A DNA stretch of 64,000 nucleotides from Microbacterium trichothecenolyticum (GTDB lineage: Bacteria; Actinomycetota; Actinomycetes; Actinomycetales; Microbacteriaceae): contig NZ_JAUTBF010000001.1 in assembly GCF_030818955.1 (NCBI RefSeq), forward strand, positions 558,001-622,000. Reading direction: 5' to 3'. The notes beneath the pieces were generated by a model. That model had not been told where the DNA came from. It searched no databases and was given only the letters and a program-made list of their open reading frames with translations. Each line of letters starts with the position of its first letter. Position 1 is the first letter of the stretch. Both the position numbers and the translations under genes were made by a program. Below, piece by piece: positions 8,841 through 18,063 of the stretch.

Positions 8841-10616
8841 GTGAGATTCGTCTGGGCTGTGGTGGCGTTCGTCATCGCCGCCGTCATGATCGGTGCCGGC
8901 ATCGCACAGCGGACCGTGTTCCAGGGTCCGTCCGAGACCACGACCACCGTGCAGACCCAGGGTTCGACCCCGTACACGCTCATCGACGGTTCGGTCTTGA
9001 CCAGCACGCCCGGCGCGCAGACGCTCCGGGTGGGCGGCGATGGGCAGGTCTTCGTCTCGTACGGACGCACGTCCGACGTGAAGGCGTGGCTGGCCGACAC
9101 CGGCTATACCGCCGTGACGCCGGGGAGCGACGGTGGGGTGCAGACCTCGGTCGTCCAGCCGACGGTGACCGCGTCGGGGCAGGCGGCGGGGCGCAGCCCG
9201 GTCGACTCCGACCTGTGGCTCGAGGAGTATGAGCAGACCGGTCCGCTCTCGACCACGTTCCAGCTCCCGTCCGACATGAGTGTTCTCATCGCCTCGGACG
9301 GAACGGCCCCGGCGCCGGCCGACATCAGCGTGACCTGGCCGATCGATGACAGCACGCCGTGGGCGGGACCGCTCATCGTCGGCGGCGGAATCGCCCTGCT
9401 CGCGGGCCTGGTGCTGTACCTGCTCGGCATCCGGCACGTGCGTCGATCGCGTCGTCCGCGCCGCAAGGGCCTTCCCCTGCCGGTGACCGAGCCCATCTCC
9501 ATCGCCGACGCGGATGCCGCGGCCAAGGGCGTCGTGAGCGAGTCGCCCGCGCGTCGGTCGCGTCGGGCCTTCATCGCCGTTCCTGCCCTCGGCATGTCTG
9601 CGGTCCTGCTGGCGGGCTGTTCCGCCGACGCGTGGCCGCAGCTGGCGCCGAGCGAGACCCCGAGCCCGACGGCGACGGTGATCGTCCCGGACGGACAATT
9701 CCCGCCCGCCGTCACCGAGGCGCAGGCGAGGCGTATCGTCGCGCGCGTGTCGACGACGGTGGCGCAGGCCGACGCCGCGCTCGACAAGACGGCCGCGGCG
9801 ACGCGTCTCACGGGCCCGGCACTGGCCGAGCGCGAGACCAACTACACCCTGCGCGCGGCGATCCCCGATCGCGCGGCCCTTCCGGCCATTCCGGCCGAGC
9901 CGGTGCAGATCATCCTCCCCCAGACGACGGGCGCGTGGCCGCGCACGCTCATGACCGTCGTGGAGTCCGCCGACGCTGCCACTCCGACGACCACCATCAT
10001 GATGCTCACGCAGGAGAATCCCTGGGCCGAGTACAAGGCGGCCTACGTCGGCAACCTGGAGGCCTCCACGAACCTCCCGGAGCTGGCCGCGCCGTACGTG
10101 GGTGCGACGCAGGTCCCGCCGGACTCGTCGTTCCTGGTCATGGCGCCGCAGAAGGTGGCGGCCGCCTACGCGGACATCATCAACAACGGGCAGAACAGTG
10201 CCTCGCACGGGGCATTCGACACCGCGAACGACCTCCTGCTCTCGGCCATTCAAGACAACAAGACCAAGCGCACCGACGAGCTGAATCAGACCGGCCAGGG
10301 GACGGCCGAGATCAGCTTCTCGGCATCCGCGGGTCCGGCGTCGCCGATCGCGCTGGCTACGCTGGACACGGGAGCGATCGTCGCGGTCAACGTATACGAG
10401 AGCGACACGGCGAAGCCCACCAATAAAGACGCGGTCATCAAGCTCGACAACAACCCGGCGGTCAAGGCCCTGACCGGTGTCGACCAGTCCGCGACAGGAT
10501 TCACCACGACCTACTCCGACCAGGTGTTCTTCTACGTTCCGAGCCAGGGCTCCGACGACCAGATCCGCCTGCTCGGCTACCGATCCAGTCTCCTCGAAGC
10601 GAAGGTGTCCCCGTGA
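8841..10616 (+). CDS. membrane protein with an internal lipoprotein signal
   Basis: A 591-residue protein of unknown function. It has a first membrane helix at residues 5-21, an extracytoplasmic Thr/Ser-rich region, and a second helix about 174-197 followed by a strongly basic loop (IRHVRRSRRPRRKG). Around residues 239-260 a complete lipoprotein-type signal recurs: RRSRRAF, a hydrophobic stretch and LLAGC with Cys260. The last 330 residues look like an extracytoplasmic domain. The start is GTG at 8841; TAGTCT at 8782-8787 is a possible -10. Its stop overlaps the thioredoxin-TPR gene (GTGA), so they are co-translated. Confidence 0.75.
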   Translation: MRFVWAVVAFVIAAVMIGAGIAQRTVFQGPSETTTTVQTQGSTPYTLIDGSVLTSTPGAQTLRVGGDGQVFVSYGRTSDVKAWLADTGYTAVTPGSDGGVQTSVVQPTVTASGQAAGRSPVDSDLWLEEYEQTGPLSTTFQLPSDMSVLIASDGTAPAPADISVTWPIDDSTPWAGPLIVGGGIALLAGLVLYLLGIRHVRRSRRPRRKGLPLPVTEPISIADADAAAKGVVSESPARRSRRAFIAVPALGMSAVLLAGCSADAWPQLAPSETPSPTATVIVPDGQFPPAVTEAQARRIVARVSTTVAQADAALDKTAAATRLTGPALAERETNYTLRAAIPDRAALPAIPAEPVQIILPQTTGAWPRTLMTVVESADAATPTTTIMMLTQENPWAEYKAAYVGNLEASTNLPELAAPYVGATQVPPDSSFLVMAPQKVAAAYADIINNGQNSASHGAFDTANDLLLSAIQDNKTKRTDELNQTGQGTAEISFSASAGPASPIALATLDTGAIVAVNVYESDTAKPTNKDAVIKLDNNPAVKALTGVDQSATGFTTTYSDQVFFYVPSQGSDDQIRLLGYRSSLLEAKVSP

Positions 10617-11563
10617 GCACTCCCGCCCCCGGCTCCGTGATGCGCGGTGCCGTCGATCTGTCGTCGCTGCGCAACCGCCCCCAGCCGCCCGCCCCGGCTC
10701 CGACGGCGCTCGCGTCGGAAGCGGGCGCACCCGCCGGTGCGCTCCCGCTCGTCTTCGATGTCACCGACGCGACCTTCGGCGAGGTGCTCGAACTCTCGCG
10801 GACGGTTCCGGTGGTCATCGATCTGTGGGCCGAGTGGTGCGGTCCGTGCAAGCAGCTCAGTCCGGTGCTCGAGAAGGTCGTCACGGAACTCGCGGGGCGG
10901 CTCGTGCTCGCGAAGGTCGACGTCGACGCCAACCCCCAGCTCGCCCAGGGTTTCCGTGCGCAGTCCATCCCGATGGTTCTCGCGCTCGTCGCGGGTCAGC
11001 CCGTGCCGCTGTTCACCGGGGCGGTGCCCGAGCAGCAGGTGCGCGACGTCTTCGCGCAGCTCCTGCAGCTCGCGGCCCAGCACGGGGTTACCGGCACGAT
11101 CCCCGTCGACGGCACGGCGGGTGCCGATGCTCCCGCCGAGGAACCGCCGCTTCCTCCGCTGCACGCGGAGGCGTTCGCCGCGATCGAGGAGGGCGACTAC
11201 GCCCGCGCGGTCGCCGCATACGAGAAGGCGCTCGTCGAGAACCCCCGTGATACCGACGCCCGCGCGGGACTCGGCCAGGTGCGTCTGCTCGATCGCGTCC
11301 AGGATGCCGACCTGCAGGCGGCCCGCGCGGCCGCTGCCGCCGACCCGACCGGCATCGATGCGCAGTTCCTCGTCGCCGACCTCGACGTCGTGGGTGGTCA
11401 CGTCGACGATGCGTTCGCGCGTCTGCTCGACCTGTTCGCGGCGCTGCCGGCGGAGGAGCGCGTGCCCGTCCGGGAGCGTCTCCTCGAGCTGTTCGCTCTC
11501 GTGGGCGACGACGACGCTCGCGTGATCCGCGCGCGCTCGCGCCTGGCATCCCTGCTGTTCTGA
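10613..11563 (+). CDS. thioredoxin-TPR protein (YbbN/CnoX-like)
   Basis: A 316-residue cytoplasmic protein with two parts. Residues about 45-150 form a thioredoxin fold with WCGPC (Cys76/Cys79) and the cis-Pro segment SIPMVLAL. The C-terminal half has helical TPR-like repeats: FAAIEEGDYARAVAAYEKAL, a following unit and a long C-terminal unit. The domain order matches YbbN/CnoX chaperedoxins, which protect proteins from oxidative damage; unlike E. coli CnoX the CxxC pair is intact here. The start GTG overlaps the preceding stop. A strong terminator follows at 11580-11620. Confidence 0.9.
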   Translation: MSTPAPGSVMRGAVDLSSLRNRPQPPAPAPTALASEAGAPAGALPLVFDVTDATFGEVLELSRTVPVVIDLWAEWCGPCKQLSPVLEKVVTELAGRLVLAKVDVDANPQLAQGFRAQSIPMVLALVAGQPVPLFTGAVPEQQVRDVFAQLLQLAAQHGVTGTIPVDGTAGADAPAEEPPLPPLHAEAFAAIEEGDYARAVAAYEKALVENPRDTDARAGLGQVRLLDRVQDADLQAARAAAAADPTGIDAQFLVADLDVVGGHVDDAFARLLDLFAALPAEERVPVRERLLELFALVGDDDARVIRARSRLASLLF

Positions 11564-11579
11564 CGCCCCGTCGTCACCG

Positions 11580-11620
11580 ACGACGAAGGCCGCGCCCCTC
11601 ACGGACGCGGCCTTCGTCGT
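11580..11620 (+). terminator. hairpin terminator between the thioredoxin-TPR gene and glgB
   Basis: A perfect 15-bp stem (ACGACGAAGGCCGCG against CGCGGCCTTCGTCGT) with an 11-nt loop, between convergent genes. It could serve both strands. Confidence 0.85.
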
Positions 11621-11635
11621 TGCGCGGTGCGGGGA

Positions 11636-13777
11636 TCAGCTTCCGGCGCGGTGGTGCAGCCACAGCACGCCGAGCGGGGGCACCGTGAGCGAGGCGGCGC
11701 CGCGGCTGTCGGTGGTGACCGAGCCGAAGTTGCCCTGCCCCGAGCCGCCGAACGCCTCAGCGTCGCTATTGAGGATCTCCGTCCACGTGCCCGCCTCGGG
11801 CAGGTCGAGGGGGAAGTCGCCGAGCGGCACGCCCGAGAAGTTGCAGACCACCGCGATGGTGTTCCCGTGGTGGTCGCGGCGGGCGAAGGAGAGCACATTG
11901 GGGTTCCACGCGGGGGAGCCCAGGCGCGAGAACGCGGCCGCGTCATGGTCGCGCGACCACAGGGGCGCGTGCTCCTTGTACACGCGGTTGAGCTCGGCGA
12001 CGAAGTCCCACAGTTGGTGGTGAGAGGGCTGGTCGAGCATCCACCAGTCGAGGCCGCGCGACTCGGACCACTCCGACATCTGACCGAACTCCTGGCCCAT
12101 GAACAGCAGCTGCTTGCCCGGGTGCCCCCACATGTACGCCAGGAACGCGCGCATGTTCGCGAGCTTCTGCCAGTGGTCGCCCGGCATGCGGCCGAACAGG
12201 CTGCCCTTGCCGTGCACGACCTCGTCGTGGCTGATGGGAAGGATGAAGTTCTCGCTGAAGGCGTACACGAACGAGAACGACAGCTCGCCCTCGTGGTGCG
12301 ACCGGTACATCGGATCGCGCGCGATGTACTGCAGTGAGTCGTTCATCCAGCCCATGTTCCACTTGAAGCCGAACCCGAGGCCGGCGTGCGAGGTGGGGGC
12401 GGTCACGCCGGGGAAGCTGGTCGACTCCTCGGCGATCATCGCGATGCCGGGGTAGCGCTTGTAGGAGGTCGCATTGACCTCTTGGAGGAAGCGGATCGCC
12501 TCGAGGTTCTCGCGCCCGCCGAACTGGTTGGGCGCCCACTCCCCGTCGTTGCGGGAGTAATCGAGGTAGAGCATGGAGGCCACGGCATCCACCCGCAAAC
12601 CGTCGACGTGGAACTCCTCGAACCAGTACAGTGCGTTCGCGACGAGGAAGTTGCGCACCTCGTTGCGGCCGTAGTCGAAGATGAGGGTGCCCCAGTCCTT
12701 GTGCTCGCCGCGGCGCGGGTCGGGGTGCTCGTACAGCGCCTCGCCGTCGAAACGGGCGAGGGCGAAGTCGTCTTTCGGGAAGTGACCCGGAACCCAGTCC
12801 ATGATCACGCCGATGCCGGCCTGGTGGAGCCGGTCGATCAGGTAGCGCAGGTCGTCGGGATCGCCGAACCGGCTGGTGGGGGCGTAATAGCCCGACACCT
12901 GATACCCCCACGACCCGCCGAAGGGGTGCTCGGACAGGGGGAGGAACTCCACGTGGGTGAAGCCCTGCGCACCGACGTACGCGATGATCTCGTCTGCCGC
13001 GTCGCGATACGACAGCCCCGGCTTCCAGGAACCGAGGTGCAGTTCGTAGATCGACAGGGGGCGGTCCAGCGGCGCCGTGCGCGCGCGTTCGTCGATCCAC
13101 GCGTCATCGGCCCAGGCGTACGCGGAGTCCGTCACGACCGACGCCGTCGCCGGCGGCACCTCGGCCAGACGCGCCATCGGATCGGCCTTCTCGATCCACG
13201 CGCTGGCGCGGGTGAGGATCTCGAACTTGTAGCGGGTTCCCACCCCGACCCCCGGTACGAACACCTCCCAGACCCCGCTGCCGCCCATCGACCGCATCGC
13301 GCTGCCGGTGCCGTCCCAGCCGTTGAAGTCCCCGATCACCCGCACGGCCCGCGCGTCGGGCGCCCACACGGTGAAGGCGGTGCCGTACGTGCCATCCATC
13401 TCGCGCACGTGTGCGCCGAGAACGCGCCAGAGTTCCTCGTGGCGTCCTTCGGAGATCAGGTGCAGGTCGAGCTCGCCGATCGAGGGCGGGTGGCGGTAGC
13501 CGTCGTCAGAGGAGTGCTCGTCGCCGCTGTCGTAGGTGGCGCGCACGGTGTAGCGTCCGGGGTGCGCCGCGCCGGCAGCCTCCCAGATCCCCCCGTGCAG
13601 GTGCGACAGCGCGACGCTCTCGCCCGTCTCGAGCTCGGCGACCACTTCGCGCGCCAGGGGGCGGCGGGTGCGGATGACCCACCCGTCGCCGCTGCGATGA
13701 ACACCGAGCACGCTGTGCGGGTCGTGGTGCGCGCCGTTCGCGACGGCATCCAGGATCGCGGGGGGAAGGGTGCTCAT
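11636..13777 (-). CDS. glgB: 1,4-alpha-glucan branching enzyme
   Basis: GH13 enzyme making alpha-1,6 branches in glycogen. It has 713 residues: an N-terminal beta domain (HDPHSVLGVHRSGDGW), a CBM48 region, the (beta/alpha)8 catalytic domain and a C-terminal beta domain. Visible catalytic features are GLRVDAVASMLYLDY (nucleophile Asp), AEESTSFPG (acid Glu) and LPISHDEVVHGKGS (transition-state His-Asp). The ATG at 13777 overlaps the glgE stop (ATGA), so the two are coupled. The frame is open to 13852 but that belongs to glgE. It acts with GlgE and GlgX in cytoplasmic alpha-glucan turnover. Confidence 0.96.
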   Translation of the reverse strand: MSTLPPAILDAVANGAHHDPHSVLGVHRSGDGWVIRTRRPLAREVVAELETGESVALSHLHGGIWEAAGAAHPGRYTVRATYDSGDEHSSDDGYRHPPSIGELDLHLISEGRHEELWRVLGAHVREMDGTYGTAFTVWAPDARAVRVIGDFNGWDGTGSAMRSMGGSGVWEVFVPGVGVGTRYKFEILTRASAWIEKADPMARLAEVPPATASVVTDSAYAWADDAWIDERARTAPLDRPLSIYELHLGSWKPGLSYRDAADEIIAYVGAQGFTHVEFLPLSEHPFGGSWGYQVSGYYAPTSRFGDPDDLRYLIDRLHQAGIGVIMDWVPGHFPKDDFALARFDGEALYEHPDPRRGEHKDWGTLIFDYGRNEVRNFLVANALYWFEEFHVDGLRVDAVASMLYLDYSRNDGEWAPNQFGGRENLEAIRFLQEVNATSYKRYPGIAMIAEESTSFPGVTAPTSHAGLGFGFKWNMGWMNDSLQYIARDPMYRSHHEGELSFSFVYAFSENFILPISHDEVVHGKGSLFGRMPGDHWQKLANMRAFLAYMWGHPGKQLLFMGQEFGQMSEWSESRGLDWWMLDQPSHHQLWDFVAELNRVYKEHAPLWSRDHDAAAFSRLGSPAWNPNVLSFARRDHHGNTIAVVCNFSGVPLGDFPLDLPEAGTWTEILNSDAEAFGGSGQGNFGSVTTDSRGAASLTVPPLGVLWLHHRAGS

Positions 13778-15858
13778 CTGTTCTCCTTGACGTGCAGGAT
13801 GTGCACGGGCTCGGCGAAGGCGTCGAGGCGCACGAAGTTGTGGTCGGCCCACGTCCAGACCTGGCCGGTCACGAGGTCTTCGACGTCGTACGACGTTCCC
13901 GGTTCGACACCCCAGACGGTGGTGTCGAGATGGACGGTGCTCTCCCGCGCGGAGTGCGGGTCGACGTTGGCGACGACGATGATCGTGTCGCTGTGCCCCG
14001 TCGGCGACAGCGCGGCGTCGAGGTGCTTGGAGTAGACGAGGATCGAATCGTCATCGCTCCAGTGCACGCTGAGGTTGCGCAGCTGGCGAAGCGCGGGGTG
14101 GGCGCGACGGGCCGCGTTCAGCATGCGCAGGTACGGCGCGAGAGAATCGCCCGCGGCCTCGGCGCCTTCCCAGTCGCGGAACTTGTACTCGTACTTCTCG
14201 TTGTCGATGTTCTCTTCCGAGCCCGGGCGGGCGACGTTCTCGAACAGCTCGTAGCCGGCGTACACCCCGTAGGTGGGCGCTGCGGTCGCGGCGATCGCTG
14301 CACGGATCTTGTATGCCGGGCGTCCACCGAACTGCAGGTACTCGGTGAGGATGTCGGGAGTGTTGACGAACAGGTTCGGACGCAGGAAATCGGCCGTCTC
14401 GTGGGCGAGTCCCGAGAGGAACTCCTCGAGCTCTTGCTTCGTGTTGCGCCACGTGAAGTAGGTGTAGCTCTGCTGGAAACCGGCCATCGCCAACCCCTGC
14501 AGCGGCGCGGGCCGCGTGAAGGCCTCGGCGAGGAACACCGCGTCCGGCTCATCGGCGCTGACGGTGGCGATGAGCCATTCCCAGAACTGCAGGGGCTTGG
14601 TGTGGGGGTTGTCGACGCGGAAGATGGTGACGCCCTGCGCGATCCAGTGGCGGATGATGCGCAGCACCTCGGCGCGGATGCCCTCGGGGTCGTTGTCGAA
14701 GTTGACCGGGTAGATGTCCTGGTACTTCTTCGGCGGGTTCTCGGCGAACGCGATCGAGCCGTCGGGCAGGGTCGTGAACCACTCGGGGTGAGCGGTGACC
14801 CACGGGTGGTCGGGGGAGGCCTGCAGTGCCAGGTCGAGGGCCACCTCGACGCCGTTCTCGCGTGCGGCCGACACGAAGGCGCGGAAGTCGTCGAGGGTTC
14901 CGAGGTCGGGGTGCACGGTGTCGTGACCGCCGGCCGCGCCGCCGATGGCCCACGGCGAGCCTGGGTCGCCGGGCTCGGTGACGAGGGTGTTGTTCGGGCC
15001 CTTGCGGTTGGTTTGGCCGATCGGATGGATCGGCGGCAGGTACAGCACGTCGAAGCCCATTGCGGCCACACCCGGCAAGCGGTCGATCGCGGTGCGGAAG
15101 GTCCCGCTGACGACCGAACCGTCTGCGACGCGCGTGGCCCCCTCGGACCGGGGGAAGAACTCGTACCACGCACCCACGCCGGCGCGCTCCCGCTCGACGA
15201 GCACCTCGGCATCCCGACCGATCGACACGAGGCCCATCAGGGGACGCGCCGCGAAGATCTCGGCGATCCCGGGGTCGCGCACGATCTGCAGCGCGACGTC
15301 GTCGTGGGTATCGGTGTCGCGCAGCGCGCGAGCGGCCTCGTACAGCACGTCTTTGTCGGTGCCGGGGCGCTTCTTCTCGCCGCGCGCGCGATCGAGCAGC
15401 TGTGCGCCCATCTCGCGCATGAGCGCGGTATCGATGCCGGCGGCGATCTTGATCTCGGCGGCGTGCTCCCACGTTGCGAAGTCGTCGGCGTACGCCTCGA
15501 ACCGGAAGCGCCAGACGCCCTGTTCGAGCGGGGCGACGAGCACCGACCACCGGTCGAACCCGTCGTTCAGCGGGCTCAATCGATGCAGGGACTCGTCGCC
15601 GGAGGGGGAGAACAGACGCAGATTGACACCGATGCGATCGTGGCCCTCGCGGAAGGCCGTGACGGTGAACGGGACGGCCTCGCCCACGTACGCCGACGGT
15701 CGGAAGCGTCCACCCGGGACGCTCGGATGCGGCTCCGCCATGGGGATGCGCGGGGTGACCACGCTGCGCGACGTCGCTGTCGGCTTGACCGGACGCACCG
15801 GGATCGGGGCGGCACTGCGCCAGGGCAGCTCGGGCGAAGGAGTCGTCGTGTCGGCCAC
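13774..15858 (-). CDS. glgE: alpha-1,4-glucan:maltose-1-phosphate maltosyltransferase
   Basis: GH13_3 enzyme that adds maltosyl units from maltose-1-phosphate to glucan chains. It has 694 residues, the family length. The diagnostic segment is FRVDNPHTKPLQFWEWLI, which holds the nucleophile Asp and the N-P-H-T-K motif, followed by VFLAEAFTRP with the catalytic Glu. DVLYLPPIHPIGQTNRKGPN is also typical of GlgE. The ATG at 15858 lies 68 nt downstream of glgX in transcription order. No treS, pep2 or glgM is in the window, so the source of maltose-1-phosphate must be encoded elsewhere. Confidence 0.96.
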   Translation of the reverse strand: MADTTTPSPELPWRSAAPIPVRPVKPTATSRSVVTPRIPMAEPHPSVPGGRFRPSAYVGEAVPFTVTAFREGHDRIGVNLRLFSPSGDESLHRLSPLNDGFDRWSVLVAPLEQGVWRFRFEAYADDFATWEHAAEIKIAAGIDTALMREMGAQLLDRARGEKKRPGTDKDVLYEAARALRDTDTHDDVALQIVRDPGIAEIFAARPLMGLVSIGRDAEVLVERERAGVGAWYEFFPRSEGATRVADGSVVSGTFRTAIDRLPGVAAMGFDVLYLPPIHPIGQTNRKGPNNTLVTEPGDPGSPWAIGGAAGGHDTVHPDLGTLDDFRAFVSAARENGVEVALDLALQASPDHPWVTAHPEWFTTLPDGSIAFAENPPKKYQDIYPVNFDNDPEGIRAEVLRIIRHWIAQGVTIFRVDNPHTKPLQFWEWLIATVSADEPDAVFLAEAFTRPAPLQGLAMAGFQQSYTYFTWRNTKQELEEFLSGLAHETADFLRPNLFVNTPDILTEYLQFGGRPAYKIRAAIAATAAPTYGVYAGYELFENVARPGSEENIDNEKYEYKFRDWEGAEAAGDSLAPYLRMLNAARRAHPALRQLRNLSVHWSDDDSILVYSKHLDAALSPTGHSDTIIVVANVDPHSARESTVHLDTTVWGVEPGTSYDVEDLVTGQVWTWADHNFVRLDAFAEPVHILHVKENR

Positions 15859-15926
15859 GCTCCGAACCTACCGCGGGCCGGCGGCGTTGCCCTCACCTTC
15901 GCCGTGGCCTTGACAGGGCGCGCCGG

Positions 15927-17975
15927 TCACTCGACGCGGAACAGTCGCATCGACGTACCCGCGATCGGCACGATCTCGCCCGGCGCGAACCGTTCGGCAT
16001 GATCGCTCGGAGACTCATCGGCGCTGGACCACAGCGAGACGAAGGTCGCCCGCTCGGGCTCGTCGAGCACCGGCAGCACGATGTCGATGGGCTGCTCGGT
16101 GCCATGAACGACGAGGAGGACGCGATTGGGCTCCTCGTGTTCGGGGGTCGAGGTCGCGAGGTATTGCAGAGTCCGGTGGGCGGGGTCGTTCCAGCCCTCG
16201 CTCGACATCGTCTCGCCGCGCTCGTCGAACCACTGCATGACCGAGGCGGAGGGGATCCGTTCACCGAGGCGCGCGAACCGCTTGGGCCGCAGCGCGGGGT
16301 TGTCGCGCCGTAGCTGCAGCAGGCGCTGCGTGTGGGCGAAGAGGTCGCGTTGCCAGGGCGCGAGGTTCCACGACAGCCACGTGAGCGCCGAGTCGTGGCA
16401 GTAGGCGTTGTTGTTGCCGCGCTGCGTGCGTCCCATCTCGTCGCCCGCCGTGATCATCGGGATGCCGGCCGAGGTCAGCAGGGTGCCCATGAGGTTGCGC
16501 ATGGCTTTGCGTCGCGTCGCGAGCACGCGCTCGTCGTTGGTGCTCCCCTCGGCGCCGTGGTTGAACGAGCGGTTCGTGTCGGCGCCGTCGCGGTTCTGCT
16601 CGCCGTTGCCGAGATTGTGCTTCACGTCGTACGAGACGAGATCGCGCAGGGTGAAGCCGTCGTGCGCGGTGACGAAGTTGACACTGGCCAGCGGCCCCCG
16701 TTCTGCGGCGAAGGTGTTCGACGAGCCGGCCAGCCGCGTCGCGAAGCCGCCGATACCCGCCGGAGCGTTGTCGGCGCGGCGGGCGTAGTCGATGTCGCTC
16801 AGCCAGAAGTTGCGGACGCGATCGCGGTACCGGTCGTTCCACTCGTGCCACCCGTCGCCGAAGTTGCCGGTCTGCCAGCCGCCCATGCCGACGTCCCACG
16901 GCTCGGCGATGAGCTTGGTATCGGCGAGGGCCTCGTCGTCGCGGATGGCCTGGAGCAGCGGGTGATCGGGTGTGAACGAGTGGTGGGCGTCGCGCCCCAG
17001 CGTCACCGCCAGATCGAAGCGGAAGCCGTCGATCTGCACGTCGTTGGCCCAGTAGCGCAGCGAATCGAGCACGAGGCGCGCCGCGGCATCCGTCGCCGTG
17101 TTCACCGCGTTCCCGCACCCGGTCTCGTCGATGTACGACCCCTCCTCGGTCTGGCGGTAGTACGACCGGTTGTCGATCCCGCGCAGGCTCGTGCGGGGGC
17201 CGCCGATGCCCTCTTCGGCGGTGTGGTTGTACACCACGTCGAGGATGACCTCGAGACCGGCCTCGTGCAGCAGCTTCACCATGCCCTTGAACTCGCGCAG
17301 CACCGCTTCGGGACCTTCGGCCTGGCTGGCGGCCGTGGCATACGCGGCGTGCGGGGTGAAGAAGTTGAGGGAGTTGTAGCCCCAGTAGTTCGTCAGGCCG
17401 AGCTGCAGCAGACGGGGCTCGGTGGCGAACGCGTGCACCGGAAGGAGCTCGACGCTGGTGATTCCGAGCGAGAGGAAGTGCTCGATCATCGCCGGGTGTG
17501 CCAGTCCCGCGTAGGTGCCGTGCAGGGCGGGCGGGATGAAGGGATGCCGCTTGGTGAGTCCCTTGACGTGCCCCTCGTAGATGACCGTGCGGTCCAGCGG
17601 CACCCGGGGCTTGAGCGAGGACCCCCAGTCGAATCCGCCGTCGACGACGACGGAGCGCCAGTCGCCGAAGTTGCCCGAGACGAGGCCTCGCGCGTACGGC
17701 TCGATCAGCAGCGTCTGCGGATTGAAGGTGTTGCCGGCACCGTGTGGTCCGCCCACGCGGATCGCGTAGCGCGCGCCGGGACGCAGCAGCGGTGTCGTCG
17801 CCTCGAAGACGCCGTCGCCGAGAGCGGTCATGGGCAGCGTCTCGGTGGCCCAGTCGAGGTCGACGTCGTCGAACACGAGCAGCTGCATCGCATCGGCGTG
17901 GCCGGACCAGACGCGGAGCGTTCCTCCGTCGGGGCCGAGCCTCACGCCGAGGTCGTCGAAGGCGTGGGCGAGCAA
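15927..17975 (-). CDS. glgX: glycogen debranching enzyme
   Basis: GH13_11 isoamylase-type enzyme cleaving alpha-1,6 branches of trimmed glycogen. It has about 682 residues with the CBM48 region (GARYAIRVGGPHGAGNTFNP). The catalytic motifs are DGFRFDLAVTLGRD (nucleophile), LIAEPWDVGMGGWQTGNF (acid) and VTAHDGFTLRDLVSYD. As read, the first start in frame is a weak TTG at 17975 without a Shine-Dalgarno. The natural-looking ATG at 18015 with a leaderless promoter lies one base out of frame, so the true N-terminus is probably about 14 residues longer (see findings). It heads the glgX-glgE-glgB group and is divergent from the cysteine desulfurase gene. Confidence 0.93.
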   Translation of the reverse strand: MLAHAFDDLGVRLGPDGGTLRVWSGHADAMQLLVFDDVDLDWATETLPMTALGDGVFEATTPLLRPGARYAIRVGGPHGAGNTFNPQTLLIEPYARGLVSGNFGDWRSVVVDGGFDWGSSLKPRVPLDRTVIYEGHVKGLTKRHPFIPPALHGTYAGLAHPAMIEHFLSLGITSVELLPVHAFATEPRLLQLGLTNYWGYNSLNFFTPHAAYATAASQAEGPEAVLREFKGMVKLLHEAGLEVILDVVYNHTAEEGIGGPRTSLRGIDNRSYYRQTEEGSYIDETGCGNAVNTATDAAARLVLDSLRYWANDVQIDGFRFDLAVTLGRDAHHSFTPDHPLLQAIRDDEALADTKLIAEPWDVGMGGWQTGNFGDGWHEWNDRYRDRVRNFWLSDIDYARRADNAPAGIGGFATRLAGSSNTFAAERGPLASVNFVTAHDGFTLRDLVSYDVKHNLGNGEQNRDGADTNRSFNHGAEGSTNDERVLATRRKAMRNLMGTLLTSAGIPMITAGDEMGRTQRGNNNAYCHDSALTWLSWNLAPWQRDLFAHTQRLLQLRRDNPALRPKRFARLGERIPSASVMQWFDERGETMSSEGWNDPAHRTLQYLATSTPEHEEPNRVLLVVHGTEQPIDIVLPVLDEPERATFVSLWSSADESPSDHAERFAPGEIVPIAGTSMRLFRVE

Positions 17976-18022
17976 GCCGGGGCCGGGCGCGGAGGGCAGT
18001 CTCGGGTCGGACCATGCGTCTT

Positions 18023-18028
18023 AGGGTA
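18023..18028 (-). promoter_or_regulatory. -10 element (TACCCT) for glgX
   Basis: On the minus strand TACCCT is followed by exactly 7 nt and then ATG at 18015-18013, the leaderless layout seen elsewhere in this window. That ATG is one base out of frame with glgX. Confidence 0.5.
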
Positions 18029-18063
18029 GTGAAGGCGGCCGGTGATGTCGGGAGGGCGGTGCC

